Origin: CAZRQL01 sp964602415
Lineage (GTDB): Bacteria > Bacteroidota > Bacteroidia > Cytophagales > Flammeovirgaceae
NCBI GenBank assembly: GCA_964602415.1
Contig: CAZRQL010000047.1
Span: 1-15,647 of the forward strand
Direction of reading: 5' to 3'
Length of the DNA: 15,647 bases
Shown: positions 1 through 7,454 of the stretch, one piece after another
Numbering within the stretch: position 1 is the first letter of the stretch
Layout: each line of letters begins with the position of its first letter
Program-made: the position numbers and the translations under genes
Notes under the pieces: model-generated
What the model saw: only the letters and a program-made list of their open reading frames with translations
What the model was told of the DNA's origin: nothing
Database searches by the model: none

Positions 1-21
1 AACAACTGCTTTTTCCACAAA

Positions 22-2448
22 TTAAAAACTCCCCGCGATGGTGAAATAAAAGCCTCTCCCATCTGCCGATATGATACCCGGCCCCGGGTAGGCTTCTGCA
101 CGGCGTGTAAAATACATCTTGTTCAAAATATTGCTCACAGTGGCTTCCAATCGAAAACGGCGGCTCAGTTGATAGGCTGCCGACAAATCCATCACGCTGT
201 AAGAGGGGATGATCCCGTTGACCCCGGAGGCCGAGCGGATGGTATTGGTGGCATCGGTAAAGTGCTTTTCGATATAAGAAAAATAATAAGAGGCTGACAA
301 CCTGTCTTTTTTGAAATGAAAGCCTGTGCGCCAATTGATGGGCGGAACCAGTTCCACTTTGCGGCCTTTGACGGAGTTGTCTTTTGTCCCCGTGTAGCGG
401 GCATCAATGAGTGCCAAGTTAGAAAACCAAGCCAGTTTTATGGGGTTGTTTTTCCCGAAGGCCACTTTCCACAAATCCAGCTCCCATGTGGTTTCTAGGC
501 CGGTTGTCCTCGAGTCGGATATATTGGTGCGGTAGCGGTAATCCAGAAACAGCGGTGGTTGGTCGGCACGCAAGACTTGGCCTATCCTGCCCGAGTAAAA
601 TAGGTGAAACAGCGTAGCGTCGTAACTGAAAACCCGCCCTATCTGCCCTTTTATGCCCAAATCTGCATTGTAGCCGCGTTCATCTTGGATGTTGGGGTCA
701 ATTTTGAAATTGGGATTGACGATTTGCAAGTCGCTGAAGGTAACGGCGCGGTAGTTTTGTGTAAAATTGGCATAGACTTCCAGTGCCTCGGTGGCTTTGT
801 AGTTGGTTCCTATTCCCGCAATCACAAAACTACGGTTTCGGCTGCGGTTGTCTTCGATTTTTGTGTCTGAGACTATGTTTTGAGCCATGTCTCGGACGGT
901 TACGCGGTAAAATCCACGGCTGTTGGTTTGTATGTTTTCGATTCTGATGCCGGGCGTAATGCTGATTTTTTCGCTTAGGTTGAAAATATTTTCTACAAAA
1001 AAAGAAAAGTTGCGATTGGGGAAGCTGTAAGATGAGTTTTCGGGGTTTTCGGGATTTAAAAATCGAAAATCGGGGTCGCTGCCTTTTGAGCCATCGCCTT
1101 GTTTTTGGCTGGAAAAGCCCCAATACGCTCTTGTTCCTGTTACGAGGACTTGCGGCGAATTGCCAATTTTGTAGCGATGCAACAGGCGGGTTTCATTGCC
1201 CAAATTTTGATAATGGCCGTAAATGAGTGTTCGGTTATTGCCGAAGTCCATCACATTGGCACGCTCAAGGTTTCCCAGTGCTTGGCGCGAAGAGTTCAGG
1301 TAAAAAGTTTTGCTAATGACAGAAGTTTTTTCTGAGATTTTGTACTCTAAATTGAGCGAAGCCAAATTCCAATCCACCGAAAACCAGTTTCTGCTTCTAA
1401 AAGAGCGGCGTGGATTTTGAGCAAACTGGGCATCGGTCAGCCCGCCGCTTTGCTGGGCGGTGTAGTGCATGAGGGTCTGCTCCCAGCCGATTTTTAGGCG
1501 GCGAGAGAGTTGGAAGTTGGCAGATGCAAAGCCGGTATAAACTTCAAAACCACTGTTTTGCCGCCATCCGTCGCCTCGCTTGTACTGAACAAATCCATAA
1601 GTATCAATTTTATCGCTGGCAAAAGCTACGCTGTTGAACGAGTTGAAAAATCCCCAACTGCCCAGAGTTTGGCGGGCGGTTACTCCAAACTTTTTGCCTT
1701 CGGTTTGGCTGAGGAGGTCTTTTGCGTTTTTGAGGACAAAATTGACCATGCCGCCAAATTGCGTTCCGTATTGCAGAGACGCTGCACCGCGCACGATTTC
1801 AATGCGTTGGAGGGCTTCCATAGGCGGGGTGTAGTAGCTTTCGGGATAGCCCAGCGCATCGGCACTCATGTCATAGCCGTTTTGGCGGGTGTTGAAATTG
1901 GCGGTTCGGTTGGGGCTTAGCCCGCGCCCTCCTATGCCCAGTTGCAGTCCCGCGCCATCGCTCTCCCAAATATTGAGGCCGGCCACTTTGGCAAATGCCT
2001 GTCGTGCCGAGTTGGTGGAAAGATTGGCTGCAAAGTTTTTAAAATCAACTATTTCTGTCTTTTTTCCTTCAAAAATGGTGTAGCCTTGTATTGCCTTGAG
2101 GCTTACCAATTCGTTGCCGGCGGCCATTACCCATACTTCTGCGAGTGAGTCTTCCAAGACTTGCAAGTAGATATTTATTTCTTTTTTCTGTTTACAATCA
2201 AAGGTTTGCGTAAAATATTTATGGCTTGGAAAATAAACGGTAATCTCGCATTTGTTTTCCGCTGAGTTGAAATGGAAGCGTCCTGAGTCGTCGGTTTGGG
2301 TCTGTTGGCTTCGGTTGAGCACAACCGTTGCCCCTGCGGCAGGCTGGGACAGGTGATCAAATACTCGGCCAATCAATTGAGCATCAAGATTTTGTGCAGA
2401 AACAAGCAGAGCTAAAATCAAGCAACCGGCTGTCAAATATTTTTTCAT
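22..2448 (-). CDS. TonB-dependent outer-membrane receptor, FecA-like
   Basis: An 808-aa outer-membrane receptor that should import a ligand, probably a ferric chelate, using TonB/ExbBD energy. I chose the ATG at 2448 because it opens directly into a signal peptide (MKKYLTAGC..., ending DAQ near residue 24); a start 7 codons upstream would spoil the signal. Residues about 25-105 form a carboxypeptidase-regulatory-like beta domain (LIGRVFDHLSQPAAGATVVL). The plug follows at about 125-245, with the stretches LGIGGRGLSPNRT, GYPESYYTPP and ERIEIVRGAASLQYG-like sequence (here QRIEIVRGAASLQYG). The remainder is barrel, ending in an aromatic-terminated strand (FYFTIAGSF). The plug resembles Bacteroidota receptors annotated as Fe(3+)-dicitrate transporters; the substrate is inference. 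No sigma/anti-sigma pair or SusD-like partner is adjacent. The gene looks intact. Confidence 0.93.
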   Translation of the reverse strand: MKKYLTAGCLILALLVSAQNLDAQLIGRVFDHLSQPAAGATVVLNRSQQTQTDDSGRFHFNSAENKCEITVYFPSHKYFTQTFDCKQKKEINIYLQVLEDSLAEVWVMAAGNELVSLKAIQGYTIFEGKKTEIVDFKNFAANLSTNSARQAFAKVAGLNIWESDGAGLQLGIGGRGLSPNRTANFNTRQNGYDMSADALGYPESYYTPPMEALQRIEIVRGAASLQYGTQFGGMVNFVLKNAKDLLSQTEGKKFGVTARQTLGSWGFFNSFNSVAFASDKIDTYGFVQYKRGDGWRQNSGFEVYTGFASANFQLSRRLKIGWEQTLMHYTAQQSGGLTDAQFAQNPRRSFRSRNWFSVDWNLASLNLEYKISEKTSVISKTFYLNSSRQALGNLERANVMDFGNNRTLIYGHYQNLGNETRLLHRYKIGNSPQVLVTGTRAYWGFSSQKQGDGSKGSDPDFRFLNPENPENSSYSFPNRNFSFFVENIFNLSEKISITPGIRIENIQTNSRGFYRVTVRDMAQNIVSDTKIEDNRSRNRSFVIAGIGTNYKATEALEVYANFTQNYRAVTFSDLQIVNPNFKIDPNIQDERGYNADLGIKGQIGRVFSYDATLFHLFYSGRIGQVLRADQPPLFLDYRYRTNISDSRTTGLETTWELDLWKVAFGKNNPIKLAWFSNLALIDARYTGTKDNSVKGRKVELVPPINWRTGFHFKKDRLSASYYFSYIEKHFTDATNTIRSASGVNGIIPSYSVMDLSAAYQLSRRFRLEATVSNILNKMYFTRRAEAYPGPGIISADGRGFYFTIAGSF

Positions 2449-2466
2449 ACCCAATTTTCTATCGGG

Positions 2467-2474
2467 CAAATATA
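2467..2474 (-). promoter_or_regulatory. Candidate -7 promoter box for the TonB receptor
   Basis: On the minus strand this reads TATATTTG, an exact match to the Bacteroidota -7 consensus TAnnTTTG. It lies 18 nt upstream of the ATG at 2448. No good TTTG is present 19-20 nt upstream, so only half of the promoter is supported. Confidence 0.4.
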
Positions 2475-2563
2475 GTGTTTATTTAGACTAATTTTAAACA
2501 GGTGACAAAAATCACATTTTCTGTCAGTGCACCATTCCCTTTTAAAACTTAGAGTTTTTTTGC

Positions 2564-3544
2564 TTAGTCATAAATCCCCTCGAGGGCAGAAAAGGGGCAT
2601 TGAATTCTGTCGTGCCATTTACGGCCTTTCTTTTTTCGGCGGTCTCTGGTTGGCGAGAGGTTCAGCACGATTTCATGAGTCCCAAAGTCGGATCGTACAC
2701 CCGTCAAATCCCAACCAAAACTATACGCCAGCCTGAACCCTGCCTTTCGGTAGCCCGTCAGTACAGACAAAGCATCGGTTTTTTGTCCCTCAGACATAGG
2801 CAGAATGCGCAGCCATGCACCGGCAAAAAATTGCGATTTGTAGAAGTTTGAGCCTACATCTATTTTGCTAAAAGCACCCTGCCGTTCCAGTAAGATGCTT
2901 GGCCTTGCGATGTCGTAGTATCTTTTGCCGATTTTTCGCATGATTCTCAGTCCAGCGTGGGCAGAAATTCTTATCGGCTGGGAAGTCAGCCCAACGGGCG
3001 ACTCGTTGGGGCTGTTGATGTGGTGGGCGGCCAGCCCCAGCCAGACCGTGCGCGAGTGAACCAAAACCCCTGTGCCAATCGACAAAAAGCCAAACCTTTC
3101 ATTGGGCAGCCGCTCTAAGGTAGGATTGCCGCTGACGATTTCGTCGCCAAATACAAAGTCCTGATAGCCAACCTGTCTTTGGGTGTACCCAAACTTGATT
3201 CCCGGGGCGGCCACCCATTTGCGGCTCAGTCGGACGCTCTGGCTGTAGCCCGCTTCGACTGTATTGGACTGCCAGCGGTTGGTTCTATCGCTGTACACGG
3301 CCAGCGCAGCCCCGCCGTTGATCAGGTCAAAATGATAATCCATGGCAGCGTAGTAGCTCTGAAAGCCTTCCAACCCGATCCAACGGTTTCGATACAGTGA
3401 AGCTATTTGATAATGAGGTACTTTCCCTGCTAAAGCAGGGTTTATTTGTATGGGTGCGGCTTCAAAAAAAGTGAAATTCAAGTCTTGCGCTTGGGTGTAA
3501 AACCCCAAAAGATAGAAAAACCAAAAAAATTTTATCCTGTGCAT
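2564..3544 (-). CDS. PorP/SprF family type IX secretion-associated outer-membrane protein
   Basis: A 326-aa protein of the PorP/SprF family, predicted outer-membrane beta-barrels that in Bacteroidota work with the type IX secretion and gliding apparatus. The ATG at 3544 gives a clean signal peptide (MHRIKFFWFFYLLGFYTQAQ). The longer frame to 3634 would run into the upstream thioredoxin-like gene. Family landmarks are the early INPALAGK motif just after the signal, YRNRWIGLEGFQ, MDYHFDLINGGAALAVY, GIKFGYTQRQVGYQDFVFGDE, and the C-terminal GWDLTGVRSDFGTHEI. The last ~25 residues are basic (DRRKKKGRKWHDR). It lies 34 nt downstream of the thioredoxin-fold gene and is probably co-transcribed with it. 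No giant adhesin or other por/gld gene is adjacent, so it looks like one of the many stand-alone PorP paralogues. Confidence 0.9.
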   Translation of the reverse strand: MHRIKFFWFFYLLGFYTQAQDLNFTFFEAAPIQINPALAGKVPHYQIASLYRNRWIGLEGFQSYYAAMDYHFDLINGGAALAVYSDRTNRWQSNTVEAGYSQSVRLSRKWVAAPGIKFGYTQRQVGYQDFVFGDEIVSGNPTLERLPNERFGFLSIGTGVLVHSRTVWLGLAAHHINSPNESPVGLTSQPIRISAHAGLRIMRKIGKRYYDIARPSILLERQGAFSKIDVGSNFYKSQFFAGAWLRILPMSEGQKTDALSVLTGYRKAGFRLAYSFGWDLTGVRSDFGTHEIVLNLSPTRDRRKKKGRKWHDRIQCPFSALEGIYD

Positions 3545-3578
3545 GGTATTTGGTTGGGTGTATTTTGTTGAGTCAACT

Positions 3579-4124
3579 TTACTTCGACTCAAAATCTTTT
3601 GGGTAAATCTCCGACACAAACTTGTCGAAAGCAACTGTTTTGTAGTGGTTTTCTCCCAAAAACGTCAGAATTTGGTGAAAAGTACGCGCATTTTTGTAGC
3701 CGGGTACTCTATCTATAATCGCAAAAGTTTCGTCCAAAAAAACCAAAGAGGGATAGCTCATCTCTCCGTTGAGCAAGCCCACAGCGGCCTCGTGGTACCC
3801 TCTTGAGCCTTGCGGAACAAATCGCAAGACCTTGTCTCCCAAAGTAATATCTGTTCTTTGTTCGGCATTGAGCTTGACGGCGTAAAATTTCTCGTTTGCA
3901 TAAGCGGCTATGTAGCTTTGGGCAAATGTTTCTCTGTCCATTTTTTTGCACCAGCCACACCAATCGGTATAGACATCTATAAATACTTTTTTGGGTTCTT
4001 TTTGGATTTTGTTGTAGGCTTCTTCCAAAGTAAGCCATTGGATTTGAGGCTCTTTTTGCGAGGAAAGCCCCAAAAACAGACCCAACATAAATACATACCG
4101 AGCTATCACTTTCATAGGTTTCAT
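3579..4124 (-). CDS. Exported thioredoxin-fold protein with CGWC active site
   Basis: A protein of about 181 aa with an N-terminal hydrophobic signal (KVIARYVFMLGLFLGL, residues 5-20) and a thioredoxin fold. The redox motif WCGWCKK lies at residues 55-61 and the cis-proline region YPSLVFLD at 124-131. An acidic-helix segment (LEEAYNKIQKEPKKVFIDVYTDW) leads into the active site, as in Bacteroidota thioredoxin-family proteins related to the DUF255/Thioredoxin_7 group. It probably acts as a periplasmic thiol reductase or isomerase; its substrate is unknown. The start is uncertain: ATGs at 4124 and 4115 both keep the signal, while the longer frame to 4166 adds a non-signal-like leader. It precedes the porP-like gene by 34 nt and lies 53 nt downstream of the mazF remnant. 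Confidence 0.85.
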   Translation of the reverse strand: MKPMKVIARYVFMLGLFLGLSSQKEPQIQWLTLEEAYNKIQKEPKKVFIDVYTDWCGWCKKMDRETFAQSYIAAYANEKFYAVKLNAEQRTDITLGDKVLRFVPQGSRGYHEAAVGLLNGEMSYPSLVFLDETFAIIDRVPGYKNARTFHQILTFLGENHYKTVAFDKFVSEIYPKDFESK

Positions 4125-4177
4125 TTTATCAAACTTTATGCTAAAAACCAAGTTGCTTGCACTCACTGTGCAATTTT

Positions 4178-4466
4178 TTAGTCCACATAGGTTTCTTTGA
4201 TAATTGATTTGACCCGATTATATGGTTTCTTTATCTAAGTGCCTATGGTTTTTGTTATTCAAACTTTCTCGTCCTTCCAACTCAAAACTTATTCTTGTTG
4301 GATAGTTTTTTGATTTATAATTTATTGGGCAAACTACAACTCTTGCTACGTGCTTTTCGTCTCATTGGGTAAAACAATTATGCAAAGGCGTTTATTCCTC
4401 ATTTTGCTGCCTTATTGTAGGATCTAAATTGACAACAATAATTTCATATTGTAAAAATGTTGTCAT
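4178..4466 (-). pseudogene. mazF: mazF-like toxin remnant, multiply frameshifted
   Basis: No open frame survives, but translating in pieces recovers a MazF/PemK-type endoribonuclease. From ATG 4466 the frame reads MTTFLQYEIIVVNLDPTI, then RQQNEE and a stop at 4394. One base over, KRLCIIVLPNE continues (4393-4361), matching the family pattern NLDPTIGSE...RPC.IISPNE at the right spacing. After roughly one missing base it resumes as RVVVCPINYKSKNYPTRI, then SFELEGRE (4343-4266), matching VIVAPLTSK..YPTRV. The expected LDQIR segment is largely deleted. HLDKETI (4241-4221) follows, then after one extra base NRVKSIIKETYVD and TAA at 4178, a typical MazF tail. The ATG lies 3 nt after the ancestral mazE stop, the usual operon spacing. 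It is almost certainly inactive. Alignment of the pieces is from memory of the family. Confidence 0.85.
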
Positions 4467-4469
4467 GAC

Positions 4470-4537
4470 TTAAGCCCAGTATTCGTTTTCAGATACGCTG
4501 TCTATAATTAACTTATCATCCCCTCTTTGTGCATGGC
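4470..4537 (-). pseudogene. mazE: Ancestral 3' end of mazE, beyond a premature stop
   Basis: Past the TAG at 4540-4538 the same frame gives AMHKEG, then a one-base loss near 4521 moves it to DDKLIIDSVSENEYWA and TAA at 4472-4470. This matches the usual MazE/AbrB antitoxin tail (WE-A-M--GDD-L--D...EW). Joined to the surviving N-terminal ORF it reconstructs an antitoxin of about 78 aa, the normal length, ending 3 nt before the mazF ATG. Seen in sequence: one nonsense codon plus one frameshift. The toxin-binding tail is therefore not made. Confidence 0.8.
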
Positions 4538-4705
4538 CTATTCCCAATCTTTGCGCGGCTCAACAACAGGCCTTATGATTACACAATCAGTTTCTAACAC
4601 AAGTTCAACCTTGTCGGTGATTTGGTGCTTTTCTAAAAGGGTTTTACTTAATATAATACCTTTTGAGTTACCAACTTGAATCACTGAGCCTTGCACAGTT
4701 ATCAT
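4538..4705 (-). CDS. mazE: Truncated MazE/AbrB-type antitoxin (DNA-binding half)
   Basis: A 55-aa ORF from the ATG at 4705; a GTG at 4723 would add six residues and looks less likely. It carries a SpoVT/AbrB/MazE swapped-hairpin domain: MITVQGSVIQVGNSKGIILSK at the N-terminus, then LLEKHQITDKVELVLETDCVIIRPV. In a complete antitoxin this half dimerises and binds the operator, and the C-terminal tail wraps the toxin. Here a TAG (4540-4538) replaces what should be a sense codon right after EPRKDWE, removing the tail; the lost tail is still readable downstream. With the toxin also destroyed, this is best seen as the 5' part of a dead TA operon, although the short protein could still bind DNA. The alternative is a genuine minimal AbrB-like regulator. 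Confidence 0.75.
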   Translation of the reverse strand: MITVQGSVIQVGNSKGIILSKTLLEKHQITDKVELVLETDCVIIRPVVEPRKDWE

Positions 4706-4868
4706 ATTTTTATGCTGGCGCACCTACATCTTTTTTAGTTATATGTCTCATTTTTGATTTTCAACTAAAAGGTTAAATTTTCATAACGCTTACAATTTCG
4801 CTAACAAAACGCTTTAATAGATTTAATTTGCTTTGTAGTATAATTTTTTAAGATTTTTCATCAAAAAA

Positions 4869-4899
4869 TTTGGAAACAAAGAAGCTCTTGCTACCTTTG
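4869..4899 (+). promoter_or_regulatory. Promoter of tRNA-Leu, Bacteroidota consensus
   Basis: TTTG (4869-4872), exactly 19 nt, then TACCTTTG (4892-4899). This fits the Bacteroidota primary-sigma consensus TTTG-N19-TAnnTTTG at every defined position. The -7 box ends 13 nt before the mature tRNA 5' end. Confidence 0.8.
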
Positions 4900-4912
4900 C
4901 AGCCCGATTGAT

Positions 4913-4996
4913 GCCCAGATGGCGGAATCGGTAGACGCGCTGGTCTCAAACACCAGTGGCAGCAATGCCATGCCGGTTCGACCCCGGCTCTGGGTA
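4913..4996 (+). tRNA. tRNA-Leu (anticodon CAA)
   Basis: An 84-nt class II tRNA. The acceptor stem GCCCAGA (4913-4919) pairs with TCTGGGT (4989-4995), with a G-U at the first pair, and A is the discriminator. The D arm is TGGCGGAATCGGTAGACGC. The anticodon stem-loop CTGGT-CTCAAAC-ACCAG gives anticodon CAA, reading UUG. A long variable arm (TGGCAGCAATGCCA) and a T arm with GGTTCGACCCC follow. The 3' CCA is not encoded. A consensus promoter lies upstream and a terminator hairpin starts 4 nt downstream. Confidence 0.97.
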
Positions 4997-5000
4997 CTCG

Positions 5001-5028
5001 AAAAGCCTCATCCATTTGAGGCTTTTTT
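5001..5028. terminator. Bidirectional intrinsic terminator between tRNA-Leu and the desulfurase gene
   Basis: AAAAGCCTCA (5001-5010), a 6-nt loop, then TGAGGCTTTT (5017-5026) with the T run extending to 5028. It ends the tRNA transcript on the plus strand. On the minus strand the same stem ends the rimP-nusA-desulfurase transcript. The desulfurase stop codon (5027-5029) abuts the stem. Confidence 0.85.
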
Positions 5029-6190
5029 ATTTCCTTATTGTGGCAAGTGCGCTTTTTGTATCTGACTCGTACAACTCCGCTAAAATATTCAGCGTGAAGT
5101 CAATGTCTTTTTCGGTGTTGAATCTTGAAAAAGAAAACCTGACATTGTTCTTATTTTGGTCTGCTCCAATGGCTCTCAACACGTGAGAACCTGCCAAAGC
5201 CCCGCTGCTGCAAGCACTGCCCCCGGAGGCCGCCACGCCCCTCATATCGAGATGGAACAAAAAAAGGTCTTTTGATTCTGTAGGCGGCAAAGAAACATTG
5301 AGCACTGTGTAGAGGCTGTCTTGGGTGTCGGATAGACCATTGAAATACACGCTCTCGCCAAATAGGGCTTTCAATCCCGTTATCATGTTGGTTTTCAGGG
5401 ATTCAATATGCAAACGATGAGCGGCTGCATTTGTCAATGAAATTTCTAAGGCTTTGGCCATAGCGGCTATAAAGACCACATTTTCAGTGCCCCCACGCAT
5501 TCCCCGCTCTTGGCCGCCGCCGTGCATGAAGGGCAAAATTTTGGCTCCCTTTTTTACCAAAGCAAACCCCACCCCCTTAGGTCCGTGAAATTTGTGGGCA
5601 GAAGCTGCCAAAAAGTGCAACTCGCGGCAATTGATTGGGTAGTGCCCAATGGTCTGCACCGTATCGCTGTGAAAATAAGCCCCGTATTGACGGCAGAGTT
5701 TACCCACTTGGTCTATGTCAATCAGGTTTCCGATTTCGTTGTTGCCGTGCATGAGGCTCACCAAAGTAGGCTGAGTTCGTTTTTGCAACAACGACTCAAG
5801 TTCTTCAAGGGATAATCGCCCTTTATTATCGGGTGTAAGCCACTGTTTTTCAATATTTTTTGGTAAAGCCTCAATCGAGTGCAGCACGGCATGGTGCTCC
5901 AGAGGCGAACTGATGACCTTCCCAATCCCCAGCGACTCAACCGATCCTTTGATGACAAAGTTGTCGGCTTCTGTGCCTCCAGAGGTGAAAACAATCTCGC
6001 CGGCAGCCACTCCGAACAATTCGGCAATGGTTTTTCTCGATTTTTCTACTATCGCTTTTGCGGCTCTGCCTTGCGAATGGGTCGAAGAGGGATTGCCAAA
6101 CTCGTACAAAAACTCGACAATAGTCTTGCCCACTTGTGGGTCAAGCGCAGTTGTAGCCGCATTGTCAAGATATACTTGGTTTTTGTTCAT
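5027..6190 (-). CDS. Cysteine desulfurase (NifS/IscS family)
   Basis: A 387-aa PLP enzyme that moves sulfur from cysteine, via an enzyme persulfide, to Fe-S assembly and tRNA or cofactor thiolation. Visible motifs: YLDNAATT (7-14), FGNPSSTHSQGR (31-42), TSGGTEADN (69-77), EHH (98-100), NNEIGN (150-155), HSDTVQ with the PLP Asp (174-179), SAHKFHGPKG with PLP Lys200, and GSACSSG with catalytic Cys327. Length is normal and the protein looks intact. The ATG overlaps the nusA stop (TGATG, one shared base), so translation is probably coupled. No iscU, iscA or suf gene is adjacent. Bacteroidota usually use SufS for bulk Fe-S synthesis, so a tRNA-thiolation role is possible; that is inference. Confidence 0.95.
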   Translation of the reverse strand: MNKNQVYLDNAATTALDPQVGKTIVEFLYEFGNPSSTHSQGRAAKAIVEKSRKTIAELFGVAAGEIVFTSGGTEADNFVIKGSVESLGIGKVISSPLEHHAVLHSIEALPKNIEKQWLTPDNKGRLSLEELESLLQKRTQPTLVSLMHGNNEIGNLIDIDQVGKLCRQYGAYFHSDTVQTIGHYPINCRELHFLAASAHKFHGPKGVGFALVKKGAKILPFMHGGGQERGMRGGTENVVFIAAMAKALEISLTNAAAHRLHIESLKTNMITGLKALFGESVYFNGLSDTQDSLYTVLNVSLPPTESKDLFLFHLDMRGVAASGGSACSSGALAGSHVLRAIGADQNKNNVRFSFSRFNTEKDIDFTLNILAELYESDTKSALATIRK

Positions 6191-7440
6191 CAGTCCTCAA
6201 ACTCTTTTTTGAGAATATCGACGACAAAATCAATGGTATCTTCTTCTAAATCGGTACGCCTCAAAAGGTCTTCCTTGCTGATAGCCAGTACACTTTTTGC
6301 TGTGTCTAAGCCGATTTTCTTGAACTCGTCCAACACCCAATCTTCGATGGCATCTGCAAATTCGCTCAGTTCGACATCTTCGTCATTGTCTTCAAATTCG
6401 AGGTGTTCGCGATACACATCAATCTCATAGCCCGTCAGTTTGCTGGCCAACTTGATATTGGTTCCTCCCCTTCCGATAGCAAGAGAGACTTGGTCGCGGT
6501 TCAAAATCACCGAAGCGCGTTTGCGGTCGTAGTCAATTTTTACTGAGTTGACTTTGGCTGGTGTCAGGGAGCGAATGATGAAAAGCTCCAAATTTTCGGT
6601 GTAATTGATGACATCAATATTTTCTTGTTGGCACTCGCGGACTATGGGGTGGATTCTTGAGCCTTTCACCCCTACACATGCCCCGACGGGGTCAATCCTG
6701 TCATCATAGGATTCGACCGCGACTTTGGCTTTTTCGCCCGGCTCTCTGACGATGGCTTTGATGGTAATCAGCCCGTCATAAATTTCGGGGATTTCATTTT
6801 CAAACAACTTAGCCAAAAACTCAGGCGATGCCCTTGAAGCGATGATTTTTGGGCTGTTGTTGATGAGTTCTACGCGACGAATGGCGGCTTTGACCACTTC
6901 GCCCTTGCGAAAACGGTCTTTGGAAATTTGCTCGTTTTTCGGCAAGCTGATTTCGTTCATCTCCGTATCAATCAAAATGATTTCGCGGCCAAATACTTGA
7001 TAGACTTCGCAAGTAATTAGCTCCCCTACCATGTCTTTGTATTTGTTGTAGAGCAAGTCTTTTTCCAGGTCTTTCACTTTTTGGATAAGGGTCTGGCGTG
7101 CAGTTTGTACCAGACGGCGGCCAAAAGCATCCAGTTTGATTTCTTCGGCCACTTCTTCCCCTACTTCAAAGGAGGGGTCAATTTTGTGGGCTTCGCGCAA
7201 AGAAATCATACTGTTGATGTCTTCAATTTCGTGTTCGTCGGCCACGATGGTTCTGGAGCGCAAAATCTCCAAGTCGCCTTTGTCCACGTTGATGATGATA
7301 TTGAAATTGGAGTCATCGCCGTATTTTTTGCGCACCATAGTCCTAAATACGTCTTCCAATATGCGTATCATGGTAGGGCGGTCTATGTTTTTTTTGCGGG
7401 CAAACTCCGAAAAGGACTCAATTAACTCTTCTGTATTCAT
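6190..7440 (-). CDS. nusA: Transcription termination/antitermination factor NusA
   Basis: A 416-aa NusA, which binds RNA polymerase and nascent RNA to control pausing, termination and antitermination. Order: N-terminal polymerase-binding domain (about 1-130, starting MNTEELIESFSEFARKKNID), S1 domain (about 137-202, GELITCEVYQVFGREIIL), then two KH domains. KH1 carries GACVGVKGSRIHPI (253-265) and KH2 carries the AIGRGGTNIKLASKLTG segment (321-337). The tail after residue 348 is strongly acidic (EFEDNDEDVEL) and ends in a helical segment (LAISKEDLLRRTDL) reminiscent of the HhH-like acidic repeats. It starts 14 nt after rimP and its stop overlaps the desulfurase start by one base. The usual downstream partner infB is absent here. 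Confidence 0.97.
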   Translation of the reverse strand: MNTEELIESFSEFARKKNIDRPTMIRILEDVFRTMVRKKYGDDSNFNIIINVDKGDLEILRSRTIVADEHEIEDINSMISLREAHKIDPSFEVGEEVAEEIKLDAFGRRLVQTARQTLIQKVKDLEKDLLYNKYKDMVGELITCEVYQVFGREIILIDTEMNEISLPKNEQISKDRFRKGEVVKAAIRRVELINNSPKIIASRASPEFLAKLFENEIPEIYDGLITIKAIVREPGEKAKVAVESYDDRIDPVGACVGVKGSRIHPIVRECQQENIDVINYTENLELFIIRSLTPAKVNSVKIDYDRKRASVILNRDQVSLAIGRGGTNIKLASKLTGYEIDVYREHLEFEDNDEDVELSEFADAIEDWVLDEFKKIGLDTAKSVLAISKEDLLRRTDLEEDTIDFVVDILKKEFED

Positions 7441-7454
7441 GTGTTCGGATGATT

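Noticed and set aside
830..2372. Several ORFs of 60-136 codons on both strands inside the TonB receptor gene
   Set aside because: They lie wholly within a well-supported long coding sequence and have no recognisable motifs or promoters. They are frame shadows.
2544..2565. AT-rich palindrome AAAACT-TAG-AGTTTT near the end of the porP-like gene
   Set aside because: The stem has almost no GC and a 3-nt loop, so it would be weak. Such matches are expected by chance in AT-rich spacers.
3568..3592. Inverted repeat TTGAGTC...GACTCAA across the end of the thioredoxin-fold gene
   Set aside because: The 7-bp arms enclose an 11-nt loop with no T run, and lie within an apparent operon. It is not convincing as a terminator.
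4538..4705. Intact lone antitoxin or new single-gene regulator
   Set aside because: The missing MazE tail and a MazF remnant are still readable immediately downstream, which fits a decayed TA pair better.
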